From: an uncultured Traorella sp.
Lineage (GTDB): Bacteria; Bacillota_I; Bacilli_A; Erysipelotrichales; Erysipelotrichaceae
DNA length: 55,177 nucleotides
Reading direction: 5' to 3'
NCBI GenBank assembly: GCA_944324265.1
Contig: CALUVS010000012.1
Span: 1 to 55,177, forward strand
A program made the translations under genes and the position numbers. This document shows, piece after piece, positions 34,430-42,708 of the stretch (the first letter of the stretch is position 1; every line of letters starts with the position of its first letter). The notes beneath the pieces were generated by a model. That model did no database searches. It was not told where the DNA came from and worked only from the letters and a program-made list of their open reading frames with translations.

Positions 34430-35596
34430 TTAATGATAAATTGTCTTGGCATAATCACTAGGTGCTAGATCAAATTCTTGTTTGAATCTTCTGGAGAAAT
34501 AGTGAATCGAAGTGAAGCCAAGCTTATCGGAGATTTCTGAAATGGTGTATTTATTTTCTTTGATCATGAAACGTGCTTTTTTCAGCTTCAGCTTACTGAT
34601 ATATTGTTTCGGAGCTGTATTTAAGTTTTTCTTAAATAGCTGCTGGAGTGAAGAACGTGAGATTGAGAACTTGTGACACAATTGTTCAATCGTGATCGGT
34701 GCATAGATATTATCATTGATGTAAACAATGATTTCATTTAAGATCTCATTTTCAAAGCGCTGCTGCATTGGTGAATTGGCAGGAGGTACTTCTGTTACTT
34801 CCTCATTGCGCATCAGCATGATGATGATTTCAGTTAAGAAACAGACACAAAGAGAATTAGAAACAGTGGTGTCTTCTTCTGTTGCTGATACAAAGGCTTG
34901 AATGGCATTGGCAATATTTCGGGAAACATGGAAAATACGCTTGCTGAGTTTGGCCGGATCAGCTCCTACCATATCAAAGATAACGGTTAAGTAACTGCAG
35001 GCATCCTCTGAAGTTGTTTTTTGAGTGTGAAATTGACCAGGAGCATATAAAAATAAATCATATTCTTTCAAGGTAAATTCTTCATGATCCACTTTGGTCT
35101 TTAATTCACCGCTGTCAATAAAGGTTAATTCCCAATGCGGATGAATTTCACCTTGGAATACATAGTTACGATTTTTAACTTGATAATAATATACCAATAT
35201 TTCATCAATACGAATATCTGAGCGGATTCTTTCACAATAAATGGAAGGACCGACAATTCGTTTGGTTGAAATGTTTTCATTGAAGGTCTTTCTTAAAAGA
35301 ATCTTGCTGGAATTGGTCATGCTGAAGAAGTTGAAGTATTGGTTTTTCTTCACGCGGATAATATGATGAATGACAAATTGTTCAAAGTGATCGGACACAT
35401 TGTCTTTAGAAACGACAAGCATAGCAATTCCTTCCAAAACTTCAATAAATATATCGGTGTTGGAACAAAAAACATGTTCGACGGATTTGTTATCTATCTC
35501 AATGATTTCCTGGTTTAAATTTTCTGCTTCGCTTGGTAAAGATGTGTAGGAATCGCCATAAGTTTGGAAAAAATAACTAGATGTTTTATTGAACAT
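34430..35596 (-). CDS. AraC family transcriptional regulator with N-terminal cupin
   Basis: A 388-residue DNA-binding regulator. The N-terminal 140 residues are unassigned; residues about 150-215 form an AraC-type cupin sugar sensor (EIHPHWELTFIDSGE, LFLYAPGQFH); the last 100 residues hold two helix-turn-helix motifs (ITIEQLCHKFSISRSSLQQLFKK and YTISEISDKLGFTSIHYFSRRFKQ). It diverges from a Gfo/Idh/MocA gene and lies beside gatZ, so it probably controls one or both in response to a sugar. AGGAGG precedes the ATG. Confidence 0.92.
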   Translation of the reverse strand: MFNKTSSYFFQTYGDSYTSLPSEAENLNQEIIEIDNKSVEHVFCSNTDIFIEVLEGIAMLVVSKDNVSDHFEQFVIHHIIRVKKNQYFNFFSMTNSSKILLRKTFNENISTKRIVGPSIYCERIRSDIRIDEILVYYYQVKNRNYVFQGEIHPHWELTFIDSGELKTKVDHEEFTLKEYDLFLYAPGQFHTQKTTSEDACSYLTVIFDMVGADPAKLSKRIFHVSRNIANAIQAFVSATEEDTTVSNSLCVCFLTEIIIMLMRNEEVTEVPPANSPMQQRFENEILNEIIVYINDNIYAPITIEQLCHKFSISRSSLQQLFKKNLNTAPKQYISKLKLKKARFMIKENKYTISEISDKLGFTSIHYFSRRFKQEFDLAPSDYAKTIYH

Positions 35597-35620
35597 GTTC
35601 CATATCCTCCTATATTTTTT

Positions 35621-35649
35621 ATTATATCTGAATTTTTTTTGTTTGTATA
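35621..35649 (-). promoter_or_regulatory. Promoter of the AraC regulator gene (minus strand)
   Basis: On the minus strand TATACA (35644-35649), 17 nt, perfect TATAAT (35621-35626). Confidence 0.6.
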
Positions 35650-35689
35650 TATTTAATGAAATGCGTAAAAATAAAATAAAAAATGCAAA

Positions 35690-35717
35690 TTGTCAGATAA
35701 AGAAAATGATGTAAAAT
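35690..35717 (+). promoter_or_regulatory. Promoter of the Gfo/Idh/MocA gene
   Basis: TTGTCA (35690-35695), 16 nt, TAAAAT (35712-35717) preceded by TG. It faces away from the AraC promoter across a very AT-rich 40-bp stretch. Confidence 0.6.
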
Positions 35718-35742
35718 AATAGGGGAGTAAAGAGGTGTGAAT

Positions 35743-37002
35743 ATGAAGAAAATTAAAGCTATTTTAATTGGTGCTGGTCTTAGAGGTCAGACTTATACAG
35801 ACTATGCACTGGATCATCCGGATCAATTGGAAATTGTTGCAGTGGCAGAGCCAATTGAGGATCGAAGAAATTATATCAAAGAAAAACATCACTTGGATGA
35901 AGCCATGTGTTTTGAAGATTATAAGCCTTTGCTGGATTTAGGGAAGATCGCAGATGTGGCAATTATCTGTACAATGGATCGTGATCACTATGAGCCTGCC
36001 ATGCGTGCGATTGAATTAAAATATGATTTGCTTTTGGAAAAACCAATTGCACCGACTGCCAAGGAATGTGCAGATATTCGTGATGCGGCAGATCGCAATG
36101 GAGTTCAGATTATTGTCTGCCATGTATTGCGCTATACACCATTCTATATGACATTGAAGAAAGTACTGGATGATGGATTAGTAGGACGTATCATGAGTAT
36201 TGATGCTATTGAAAATGTCGGAAATGTTCATCAAAGTCACAGCTTTGTGCGCGGCAATTGGGGAAATTCTCAGAAGAGTTCTTTCATGCTTCTGCAGAAA
36301 TGCTGCCATGATATGGATATTCTGCAGTGGCTGGTAGGTGAAAAGTGTGTCAATGTATCTTCTTTTGGAAAACTAAGCTATTTTACGAAAGAAAACAAAC
36401 CGGAAGGAGCACCATCAAGATGTATTGAAGGCTGTCCTGCAAAAGATTGCTATTACAATGCTGTGAAGCTATATCTGGAAGATGAAAAGAATGATTGGTT
36501 CCGCTGTGCTGCAACAAAGAAAACAGCTCCAACCAATGAAGATGTAAAAGAAGCATTGGAAAAGGGACCTTATGGACGATGTGTATTTGACTGTGATAAT
36601 GATGTAGTGGATCATCAGGTAGTGAATTTGGAATTTGCCGATGATACAACCATTTCCTTTACGATGAGTGCCTTTAATAAAGGCGGCCGTGATATCAAGA
36701 TCATGGGAACAAAAGGAGAAATTGTCGGGGATATGAGTCAGTCCAAGATTGAATTCTATGACTTTGCTGCTCGTACATGGAGAGAGATTCCTGTCGAAGC
36801 TTTTGATGAAAATGTCGGACATGGCGGCGGTGATGAAGGAATCATGCGTGATTTCATTGCTTATCTGAATGGCGAATATACAGGAAAGAGCATTGCCGAT
36901 ATTGACATCTCTTGTGAAAATCATATGATTGTTTTTGCCGCTGAACAGGCGCGCTTACAGAAGCAGGTTGTGAATTTAGAGGAATTTAAAAAGAGCTTAT
37001 AA
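35743..37002 (+). CDS. Gfo/Idh/MocA family NAD(P)-dependent oxidoreductase
   Basis: A 419-residue dehydrogenase with an N-terminal Rossmann fold (AILIGAGLRGQTY, residues about 7-19) and the family's catalytic EKP motif (LLEKPIAPTAKE). Members oxidise or reduce sugars, sugar acids and inositols. The C-terminal half has a Cys-rich insertion (CIEGCPAKDCYY, then CAATKK and GRCVFDC) that resembles a metal-binding site and is shared by a subset of the family. Start ATG 35743 is 5 nt after AGAGGTG. Substrate unknown; divergent from the AraC regulator. Confidence 0.9.
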   Translation: MKKIKAILIGAGLRGQTYTDYALDHPDQLEIVAVAEPIEDRRNYIKEKHHLDEAMCFEDYKPLLDLGKIADVAIICTMDRDHYEPAMRAIELKYDLLLEKPIAPTAKECADIRDAADRNGVQIIVCHVLRYTPFYMTLKKVLDDGLVGRIMSIDAIENVGNVHQSHSFVRGNWGNSQKSSFMLLQKCCHDMDILQWLVGEKCVNVSSFGKLSYFTKENKPEGAPSRCIEGCPAKDCYYNAVKLYLEDEKNDWFRCAATKKTAPTNEDVKEALEKGPYGRCVFDCDNDVVDHQVVNLEFADDTTISFTMSAFNKGGRDIKIMGTKGEIVGDMSQSKIEFYDFAARTWREIPVEAFDENVGHGGGDEGIMRDFIAYLNGEYTGKSIADIDISCENHMIVFAAEQARLQKQVVNLEEFKKSL

Positions 37003-37004
37003 GG

Positions 37005-37041
37005 AAAAAGTGTATGTGAGAAAAAATCACATACACTTTTT
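37005..37041. terminator. Bidirectional terminator
   Basis: Perfect 15-bp stem (AAAAAGTGTATGTGA with its complement) and a 7-nt loop between convergent genes; T-runs on both strands. It overlaps the flavodoxin stop codon. Confidence 0.95.
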
Positions 37042-37574
37042 TAGAAGATATTGAATGGATCAGGAATGCTTTTGATGGTTTCAATAAATTTATCTACTTC
37101 TTCTTTGTTGATGCATTCAAATGTTTTTTCTAATTGCTGCTGGTAAGCCTTATGTTCTTCATTGATGGATGGTTTTGCTTTCTCAGATTCAATGAATTTT
37201 CTGAGCTTGTTGATACGTAAGAAGCCGGTTTTTTCATAATTGATACCGGTTTGAAAATAAGCAAAATTCTTTTGATATTTTTCAGGAATCTGTGCTTTGA
37301 TGGCTTCAATATCAGCCAGTGAAGATGGTTTTGAACCGGTCGCAAATACGACAAGCTGATTGTTGATCTCATTTTTTTTGACGATGAGTTCGTGCATGCA
37401 GGTCAACTCTCCGTTTTCGATCGGAGCACCGAAAATAATCAATTCATAGTTCATTAAGATGACAGTGTTGACAGCTTTGAAGGGTTTGACATCACATTGA
37501 AGCTGTCTGCCGATATAACGGGCAATTCTTTCTGTAAAGCCGCTGTGGCCTTTGTACAATACTAATGTTTCCAT
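37041..37574 (-). CDS. Flavodoxin-domain protein
   Basis: A 177-residue protein with an N-terminal flavodoxin-like fold (LVLYKGHSGFTERIARYI; LIIFGAPIENGELT; VVFATGS) of the type found in HemG-like and other short FMN proteins, then a charged, probably helical C-terminal region. The phosphate-binding loop KGHSGFTER is diverged from TGNT. It starts 2 nt after the coaX stop, last gene of the coaBC-coaX operon. Electron donor or FMN-handling role is guesswork. Confidence 0.82.
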   Translation of the reverse strand: METLVLYKGHSGFTERIARYIGRQLQCDVKPFKAVNTVILMNYELIIFGAPIENGELTCMHELIVKKNEINNQLVVFATGSKPSSLADIEAIKAQIPEKYQKNFAYFQTGINYEKTGFLRINKLRKFIESEKAKPSINEEHKAYQQQLEKTFECINKEEVDKFIETIKSIPDPFNIF

Positions 37575-37576
37575 GT

Positions 37577-38347
37577 TTACTCCTTGTTTAATAAATAAAT
37601 ATATCTTAATCCTGTAAATGTCAGATCAGGATCATAAATATCAATGGTTTGGGTATTGCTGGCAATCAATCGTCCCAGTCCGCCGGTGGCAATGACTTGG
37701 CAGGATTCCAACTGCAATGCCTTTTTCATCTCTGCAATAATGTATTCGCATTGACCGATATAGCCATAGACAAGTCCTGCCTGCATGGAAGAAATCGTGT
37801 TGGTCGCTAAAATAGAGCGAGGCTTCTGGATTTCTACTTCCGGCAGCTTGGCACATTTTTCAAACAGTGCATTGGCTGAAATGGCAATTCCGGGAGTCAT
37901 CACCCCATATTTGAAAACACCATCTTGACTGATATAGTCAAAGGTTGTGGCTGTACCGAAGTCAATGACAATGGCATTGCCGCCGTATTTATGATAACAG
38001 CCGGCCAGATCGACAATACGATCCGCTCCTACTGCCAAAGGATTATCGGTCTGAACCTGAATGCCGCAGTTCAATTCATGACTGACAATCATCGGTACCT
38101 TTTTTAAGTAGCGGCGAACGGCATTGGTAAAGGAATGCATAATATTCGGCACTACAGAAGAGATGATGACATCTTCTAATTCATCGACCGAATAATTGCT
38201 TAGCTGCATAAAATCTGTCAGTTTTCTGCCTAATTCATCACTGGTACGATTGTGATGGGTCGTCATGCGGAAAGTATTTTTTAAGATTTCATTTTCATAA
38301 AAACCAACCGTAATATTGGTATTTCCGACATCTACAACCATTAACAT
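37577..38347 (-). CDS. coaX: Type III pantothenate kinase
   Basis: Phosphorylates pantothenate, the first step of coenzyme A synthesis; the CoaX type is not feedback-inhibited by CoA. The 256-residue ASKHA-fold protein shows VVDVGNTNITVGFY at the N-terminus, TDNPLAVGADRIVDLAG, IVIDFGTATTFDYI and VIATGGLGRLIA. I start at the ATG at 38347, 8 nt after AAAGGAG; the frame overlaps the end of coaBC by 7 nt, so translation is coupled. The neighbour carries steps two and three of the same pathway. Confidence 0.95.
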   Translation of the reverse strand: MLMVVDVGNTNITVGFYENEILKNTFRMTTHHNRTSDELGRKLTDFMQLSNYSVDELEDVIISSVVPNIMHSFTNAVRRYLKKVPMIVSHELNCGIQVQTDNPLAVGADRIVDLAGCYHKYGGNAIVIDFGTATTFDYISQDGVFKYGVMTPGIAISANALFEKCAKLPEVEIQKPRSILATNTISSMQAGLVYGYIGQCEYIIAEMKKALQLESCQVIATGGLGRLIASNTQTIDIYDPDLTFTGLRYIYLLNKE

Positions 38348-39528
38348 GGCAAATACTCCTTTGCTTTGTTTAAGATGATTTTGGCGCACTCTTCTTTGCT
38401 CATCAGTTCATATTGTGTGACATTGTCTTTTTCTATCAAGGCAATGACATTGGTATCTTTCTGAAAACCGGCACCTGGGGTAACCAAAGAATTGGCTGCT
38501 AAAAAATCACAGTTTTTCTCAATACATTTTCTTTTGGCATTTTCAATCAGATTTTCTGTTTCCATCGCAAAGCCGATCAATACTTGATGCTGCTTGTGCT
38601 GACCGCACCATTTCAGAATATCCTCTGTTTTTTGCAACGTAAGTGTCAGTGTTTCATCATTTTTCTTGATTTTCTGTGCTGATACTTCTTTGCATGTGTA
38701 GTCACTGACTGCCGCTGCCTTGATGCAGATATCACAGTCTTCATAGTTTGCTTTGACAGCATCCGCCATTTCTTTGGCACTGGTGACTGAAATCACCTGC
38801 ACATCAGGAGCCTTGACATCCATATGGGCAGCAATCAGTGTGACCTCTGCGCCCATTTCTTTGGCGCATTTGGCCAGCGCACAGCCCATTTTTCCGCTGG
38901 AATGGTTGGTGATAAAGCGTACCGGATCAATGGCTTCCTGAGTAGCCCCTGCAGTGATCAAGACCTTTTTTCCTTTCAGGGAAGTATCTGGATGCATGAC
39001 TTTTTCAATGGCTTGCTTGATGGTTTCAATGCTGGCCATTTTTCCTTTGCCGACATCTCCGCAGGCCAAAAAGCCGCTGTCGCTGTCGATGATCTGCATA
39101 CCTGCCTGGGAACACAGTTCAATATTTTTTTGTGTGATTGGATTTTCCAGCATATTCGTATTCATGGCCAAAGCAATCAGTTTCGGACAAGTGCAGGCCA
39201 GAAATGTCGTAGTTAACATATCATCTGTCAATCCGTGAGCTGCCTTTGCGATAAAGTTTGCAGTTGCTGGGGCCACGACAAAGCAAGAAGCTTTTTTGGC
39301 AATTGAAATGTGCTGGGTCGAACGCAGAAAGCGTTTGTCAAAAGTATCGACCATGACTGTATGAGAAGTCAGAGCCTCAAACTGCAGAGGCTGAATGAAT
39401 TCACAGGCATTTTTTGTCATGATTACTTCGACATCATAGCCCATCTTGACTAAATCACTGACTAACTGCACGCTTTTGAAAGCGGCGACACCGCCAGTGA
39501 TGCCGACGACTATACAAGGTTTCATCAT
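38341..39528 (-). CDS. coaBC: Bifunctional phosphopantothenoylcysteine decarboxylase/phosphopantothenate--cysteine ligase
   Basis: Joins cysteine to 4'-phosphopantothenate and decarboxylates the product to 4'-phosphopantetheine. The 395-residue protein has an N-terminal FMN flavoprotein domain (CoaC: active His73 in STQHISIAKK, MNTNML, substrate-flap Cys156 in SGFLACGD) and a C-terminal ligase domain (CoaB: ITAGATQEAIDPVRFITNHSSGKMG, AAAVSDY, KIKK). First gene of the operon with coaX and a flavodoxin-domain gene. The start could be either of two adjacent ATGs (39528 or 39525). Confidence 0.96.
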   Translation of the reverse strand: MMKPCIVVGITGGVAAFKSVQLVSDLVKMGYDVEVIMTKNACEFIQPLQFEALTSHTVMVDTFDKRFLRSTQHISIAKKASCFVVAPATANFIAKAAHGLTDDMLTTTFLACTCPKLIALAMNTNMLENPITQKNIELCSQAGMQIIDSDSGFLACGDVGKGKMASIETIKQAIEKVMHPDTSLKGKKVLITAGATQEAIDPVRFITNHSSGKMGCALAKCAKEMGAEVTLIAAHMDVKAPDVQVISVTSAKEMADAVKANYEDCDICIKAAAVSDYTCKEVSAQKIKKNDETLTLTLQKTEDILKWCGQHKQHQVLIGFAMETENLIENAKRKCIEKNCDFLAANSLVTPGAGFQKDTNVIALIEKDNVTQYELMSKEECAKIILNKAKEYLPC

Positions 39529-39582
39529 ATTACTATCTCCTAACTAAATCTACATGAATTTACAGTTACTTATACCGTATCT

Positions 39583-39622
39583 ATTATAGAATGAAGTACA
39601 AACAGTTTCAAATAAAACTGTT
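39583..39622 (-). promoter_or_regulatory. Promoter of the coaBC operon with a flanking inverted repeat
   Basis: On the minus strand TTGAAA (39606-39611), 17 nt, perfect TATAAT (39583-39588). A perfect inverted repeat AACAGTTT-N6-AAACTGTT (39601-39622) covers this -35 and the upstream part of the divergent vanZ promoter, a plausible shared operator. Confidence 0.7.
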
Positions 39623-39637
39623 ATTTTAATAAAAAAA

Positions 39638-39646
39638 TGATAGAAT
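39638..39646 (+). promoter_or_regulatory. Extended -10 of the vanZ-like gene, implying a leaderless mRNA
   Basis: TGA then TAGAAT (39641-39646). The ATG is at 39654, only 7 nt after the -10, where the transcript itself should begin, and no ribosome site precedes it. Confidence 0.55.
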
Positions 39647-39653
39647 AGTACCT

Positions 39654-40088
39654 ATGAAGAAAAAATTTTGGCTGTTAATATGCTTGGCTTTGGTTGTTGT
39701 CATCTGGATGAACTCAAGCATACAAGGAGATATATCCAATCAAATCAGTGAACACTTAACTGAAATACTGGTCAATTTATTCCACATTGAAACAGATTTT
39801 CTCAGTGTTCATGTTTTCGTGCGCAAGAGTGCTCATTTTATTGAATATGCCTTACTGGGAGGAGTGAGTGTTTCTTTATTGACCTATTATTTTAAGAAGA
39901 AAGGGATTGTACTGGCTATCTTATTATGTGCACTGATTGCAAGCGCCGATGAATTAATTCAATATTATACACCTAACCGCAATGGTCAGATGAATGATGT
40001 GATATTAGATATTTGCGGAGCTATCTGCGGTATCTTGATTATTTTGGCTATAAAAAAGATTCGCTGCCGAATCAAAGCGAATCAATAA
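39654..40088 (+). CDS. VanZ family membrane protein
   Basis: A 144-residue protein with four hydrophobic segments and the VanZ signatures: MNSSIQGDIS after the first helix, RKSAHFIEYALLG, and DELIQYYTPNRNGQMNDVILDICGA. VanZ gives low-level teicoplanin resistance by an unknown route in enterococci; housekeeping homologues have no assigned function. There is no ribosome site before the ATG (see the leaderless promoter). The tail overlaps a small minus-strand gene by 7 bp. Confidence 0.9.
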   Translation: MKKKFWLLICLALVVVIWMNSSIQGDISNQISEHLTEILVNLFHIETDFLSVHVFVRKSAHFIEYALLGGVSVSLLTYYFKKKGIVLAILLCALIASADELIQYYTPNRNGQMNDVILDICGAICGILIILAIKKIRCRIKANQ

Positions 40089-40222
40089 GTAATATCATCA
40101 TGTTTTTTTGTTTTGGTCACTCGCATGTAAGTTGCAAAGCCAATCAAAGCAATGCCGAAAACCATTGTATATATATTGGTTAATAATACGATACCAAGTA
40201 CAAAAAACAAATCCGAGTGCAT
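40082..40222 (-). CDS. Small single-helix membrane protein
   Basis: A 46-residue protein: one hydrophobic helix (about residues 4-30) and a basic, then acidic tail (TKTKKHDDITY). A good ribosome site (AAGGAG, 5 nt before the ATG at 40222) and a minus-strand promoter support it. A longer frame from 40312 has no ribosome site. Not recognised. It overlaps the vanZ-like gene tail to tail. Confidence 0.55.
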   Translation of the reverse strand: MHSDLFFVLGIVLLTNIYTMVFGIALIGFATYMRVTKTKKHDDITY

Positions 40223-40261
40223 GTGTTCTCCTTCTTGCAGGTTTGCTGCTTTAATAAGAAT

Positions 40262-40289
40262 ATTATACAAGAAGTTGTGAAAAAGTAAA
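40262..40289 (-). promoter_or_regulatory. Promoter of the 46-residue membrane protein gene (minus strand)
   Basis: On the minus strand TTTACT (40284-40289), 16 nt, perfect TATAAT (40262-40267) preceded by TG. Confidence 0.5.
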
Positions 40290-40297
40290 CAGATGAC

Positions 40298-40346
40298 TGA
40301 CAAATTTGTCATATTATTAGACTTTTTTTCAAGAAAAGTCTATATT
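40298..40346 (+). promoter_or_regulatory. Palindromes and promoter before the two-gene ABC exporter
   Basis: A perfect 14-bp palindrome TGACAAATTTGTCA (40298-40311) is followed by a second inverted repeat AGACTTTT-N7-AAAAGTCT (40319-40341) that fills the space between a poor -35 (near 40317) and TATATT (40341-40346). This is the layout of a repressor-controlled promoter; the regulator is not in view. Confidence 0.5.
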
Positions 40347-40371
40347 TAGAGAGGAATGAAGGGAGAATATT

Positions 40372-41082
40372 ATGTTAAGGATAGAAAATTATTCCAAAAG
40401 CTATGATTCCAAACGAGTTGTGGATCATTTGAGTTTGCATGTATTGCCTGGTGAAATCTTCGGATTCATTGGACATAACGGGGCGGGCAAGAGCACCACG
40501 ATCAAAAGCATTGCAGGTATTTTGGATTTTGACGAGGGACATATTACCATTGACGGCAAGGATATTGTAAAAGATCCGATTGCTTGTAAGTCTGTCATGG
40601 CATATATTCCGGATAATCCAGATTTATATGAAGGATTGACGGGGATTCGTTATTTGAATTTTATTGCGGATGTTTTCCGGATTGAATCAAACAAACGTGA
40701 TGCTTTGATCAAAAAGTATGCCGATGCTTTTGAATTGACAAGCAACTTAGGGGATTCGATTTCCAGTTATTCTCATGGGATGAAACAAAAGCTGGCCATT
40801 ATCAGTGCTTTGATTCATGAGCCGAAATTGTTATTGCTGGATGAACCTTTTGTCGGATTGGATCCAAAGGCCAGTCATACACTGAAAGGTATCATGCGTG
40901 AAATCTGTGATGCCGGCGGCTGTATTTTCTTCTCTACTCATGTTTTGGAAGTAGTGGAAAAGCTTTGTGATCATGTCGCTATCATCAAAGAAGGCAAGAT
41001 TGTCAAAGAAGGAAAAGTTGAAGAAGTGATGGGCGATCAGAGCCTGGAAGAAGTATTCTTGGAGCTGGTGGAACATGCGTAA
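40372..41082 (+). CDS. ABC transporter ATP-binding protein
   Basis: A 236-residue ATPase of the ABC-2 export class. Walker A GHNGAGKST (34-42), Q-loop region, signature SHGMKQK (a variant of LSGGQ, common in this class), Walker B LLLLDEPFVGLD and switch His in FFSTHVLE. It overlaps the permease gene by 8 bp. Export substrate unknown; similar pairs act in antimicrobial resistance or envelope traffic. Confidence 0.92.
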   Translation: MLRIENYSKSYDSKRVVDHLSLHVLPGEIFGFIGHNGAGKSTTIKSIAGILDFDEGHITIDGKDIVKDPIACKSVMAYIPDNPDLYEGLTGIRYLNFIADVFRIESNKRDALIKKYADAFELTSNLGDSISSYSHGMKQKLAIISALIHEPKLLLLDEPFVGLDPKASHTLKGIMREICDAGGCIFFSTHVLEVVEKLCDHVAIIKEGKIVKEGKVEEVMGDQSLEEVFLELVEHA

Positions 41083-42649
41083 TTTAATGCTGCTGTTAAA
41101 AGTACAGTTAAGAAATATTATCTTTCGTTCAGGAAAGCAATTTTCCATGAGAAAGAAGGCTGTAGGTTTAGGAATATTGGCCATTCCGGCATTTTTATTC
41201 CTTTATATCTCTGTGATTTATTCCTTTATGCTTACTGCGGCTTTTCCAAGTGATTATCAATATTTGGTCTTATATTTGATGGGCTTTATCAGTGTCATGA
41301 TGCTGGTAATATTTGGCTTTCAAAGTGCCGGAGGACATTTATTCGGATTCAAAGATTATGATTTATTGATGTCTTTGCCGTTTACACGTTCACAAATCTT
41401 GACAAGCAAGTTTTTATCTTTTCTATTGCTGGAATATTTCTATGATTTGTTTTTGATTGTTCCTGCAATGGGCGTTGTAGCGCATCAAATTCAGCCGGGC
41501 ATGCTGTATTATATATTTGGCTTGATTACTGTGCTGGTATTGCCGTTAGTACCCATGGTGCTTTCTGCTTTATTAGCATATATTTCAATGGTTGTCGCCG
41601 GTAAATTCAAATATAAGAATTTGCTGAACAATGTCATTTCACTTATTTTTGTCGGAGTGATCTTGGTCGGCAGCTTCAGTATTCAGAATTTAATCAATGC
41701 ATCTGCTTCCAGTCTGACAGATCTGGGCAACAGCATCGCTTCTGTATTGCCATTTATGACCTTGTTATTTGACGGTATGGTCTTCGGCAATATTACTCAC
41801 TTTGTGATTGGATTGCTTTTGAATATCGGTATATTTGCTTTGTTTGTATTTATTTTTGCCCGTTATTTCATGAAACTGAATGGGGAAATCAAACAGGGAT
41901 ATAAAGTAAAGAACTTCAAGCTGACACAATCCAAACAGCAAAGTGTATTTACAGCTTTGTTTAAAAAAGAATTGAGAACATATTTCAGCAATGCCACTTA
42001 TTTGATGAATACCTTGATCTTTCCGATCATGCTTGCGGGCGGATGTGTTTATTTAGCATTTATCAAGGATCAGATTTATGCAGCTGTACCGACATATCTG
42101 ACAGGCATGTTCTTTCCGCTTGCCATTGGGGTGATTCTTTTGGGCAGTCTGACAGCTTGTACAACCAATACGTCGATCTCGATTGAAGGAAAGATGTTTG
42201 ATTTGATCAAATCATTGCCGATTGATGTCAAGACACTTTTAAGTGCGAAGATCTTGTTAAATATGGTTGTGGTGATTCCGCTTAATTTTGCGGCAATTCT
42301 TTTGGCCACTTATGCCTTGAATTTCAATATTTTCCAATGCTTGACATTGATCTTTATTCTGATCATCAGTACATTATTGATCAGCTTGATCGGGATGATC
42401 TTGAATCTGCATTATTATCGATTGGATTGGGAAAACAGTGCTATGGTTATCAAGCAATCTTTGCCGGTATTTGTGACATTATTGGTAGGAATGCTTGTCG
42501 GTATGGGAGCTATTTTCCTAGGTGTACAATTTGTGGATCGTCCTTGGCTGTATGCCGGAATCAGTTCCTTAGCAATTGTATTATTGGATATTTTATGTAT
42601 CATTTATCTGAATAGGAATGCAGAGAAATTATTCCAAAAAATTGGATAG
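41075..42649 (+). CDS. ABC transporter permease (ABC-2 type)
   Basis: A 524-residue membrane protein with about 11-12 hydrophobic helices in two blocks separated by a cytoplasmic stretch (RYFMKLNGEIKQGYKVKNFK, then FKKELRTYFSNATYLMNT). The second block begins with the ABC-2 pattern LKKELRxYFs. Its gene overlaps that of the ATPase and ends in a strong terminator. Function beyond membrane partner of the ATPase is unknown. Confidence 0.88.
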   Translation: MRNLMLLLKVQLRNIIFRSGKQFSMRKKAVGLGILAIPAFLFLYISVIYSFMLTAAFPSDYQYLVLYLMGFISVMMLVIFGFQSAGGHLFGFKDYDLLMSLPFTRSQILTSKFLSFLLLEYFYDLFLIVPAMGVVAHQIQPGMLYYIFGLITVLVLPLVPMVLSALLAYISMVVAGKFKYKNLLNNVISLIFVGVILVGSFSIQNLINASASSLTDLGNSIASVLPFMTLLFDGMVFGNITHFVIGLLLNIGIFALFVFIFARYFMKLNGEIKQGYKVKNFKLTQSKQQSVFTALFKKELRTYFSNATYLMNTLIFPIMLAGGCVYLAFIKDQIYAAVPTYLTGMFFPLAIGVILLGSLTACTTNTSISIEGKMFDLIKSLPIDVKTLLSAKILLNMVVVIPLNFAAILLATYALNFNIFQCLTLIFILIISTLLISLIGMILNLHYYRLDWENSAMVIKQSLPVFVTLLVGMLVGMGAIFLGVQFVDRPWLYAGISSLAIVLLDILCIIYLNRNAEKLFQKIG

Positions 42650-42673
42650 CAGCATGACTCATGCTGCTTTTTT
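42648..42673 (+). terminator. Terminator after the ABC permease gene
   Basis: Stem AGCAGCATGA/TCATGCTGCT starting in the stop codon, then six T. Confidence 0.92.
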
Positions 42674-42676
42674 GTG

Positions 42677-42703
42677 AAAAAAAACAGAAAGATAACCTTT
42701 CTG
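42677..42703 (-). terminator. Terminator after the HAD phosphatase gene (minus strand)
   Basis: Stem CAGAAAG/CTTTCTG with a 5-nt loop; eight T follow on the minus strand. Confidence 0.85.
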
Positions 42704-42708
42704 CTTTA

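Noticed and set aside
38824-39238. Plus-strand reading frames inside coaBC
   Set aside because: They are antisense to a well-conserved gene, have no ribosome site and no recognisable product.
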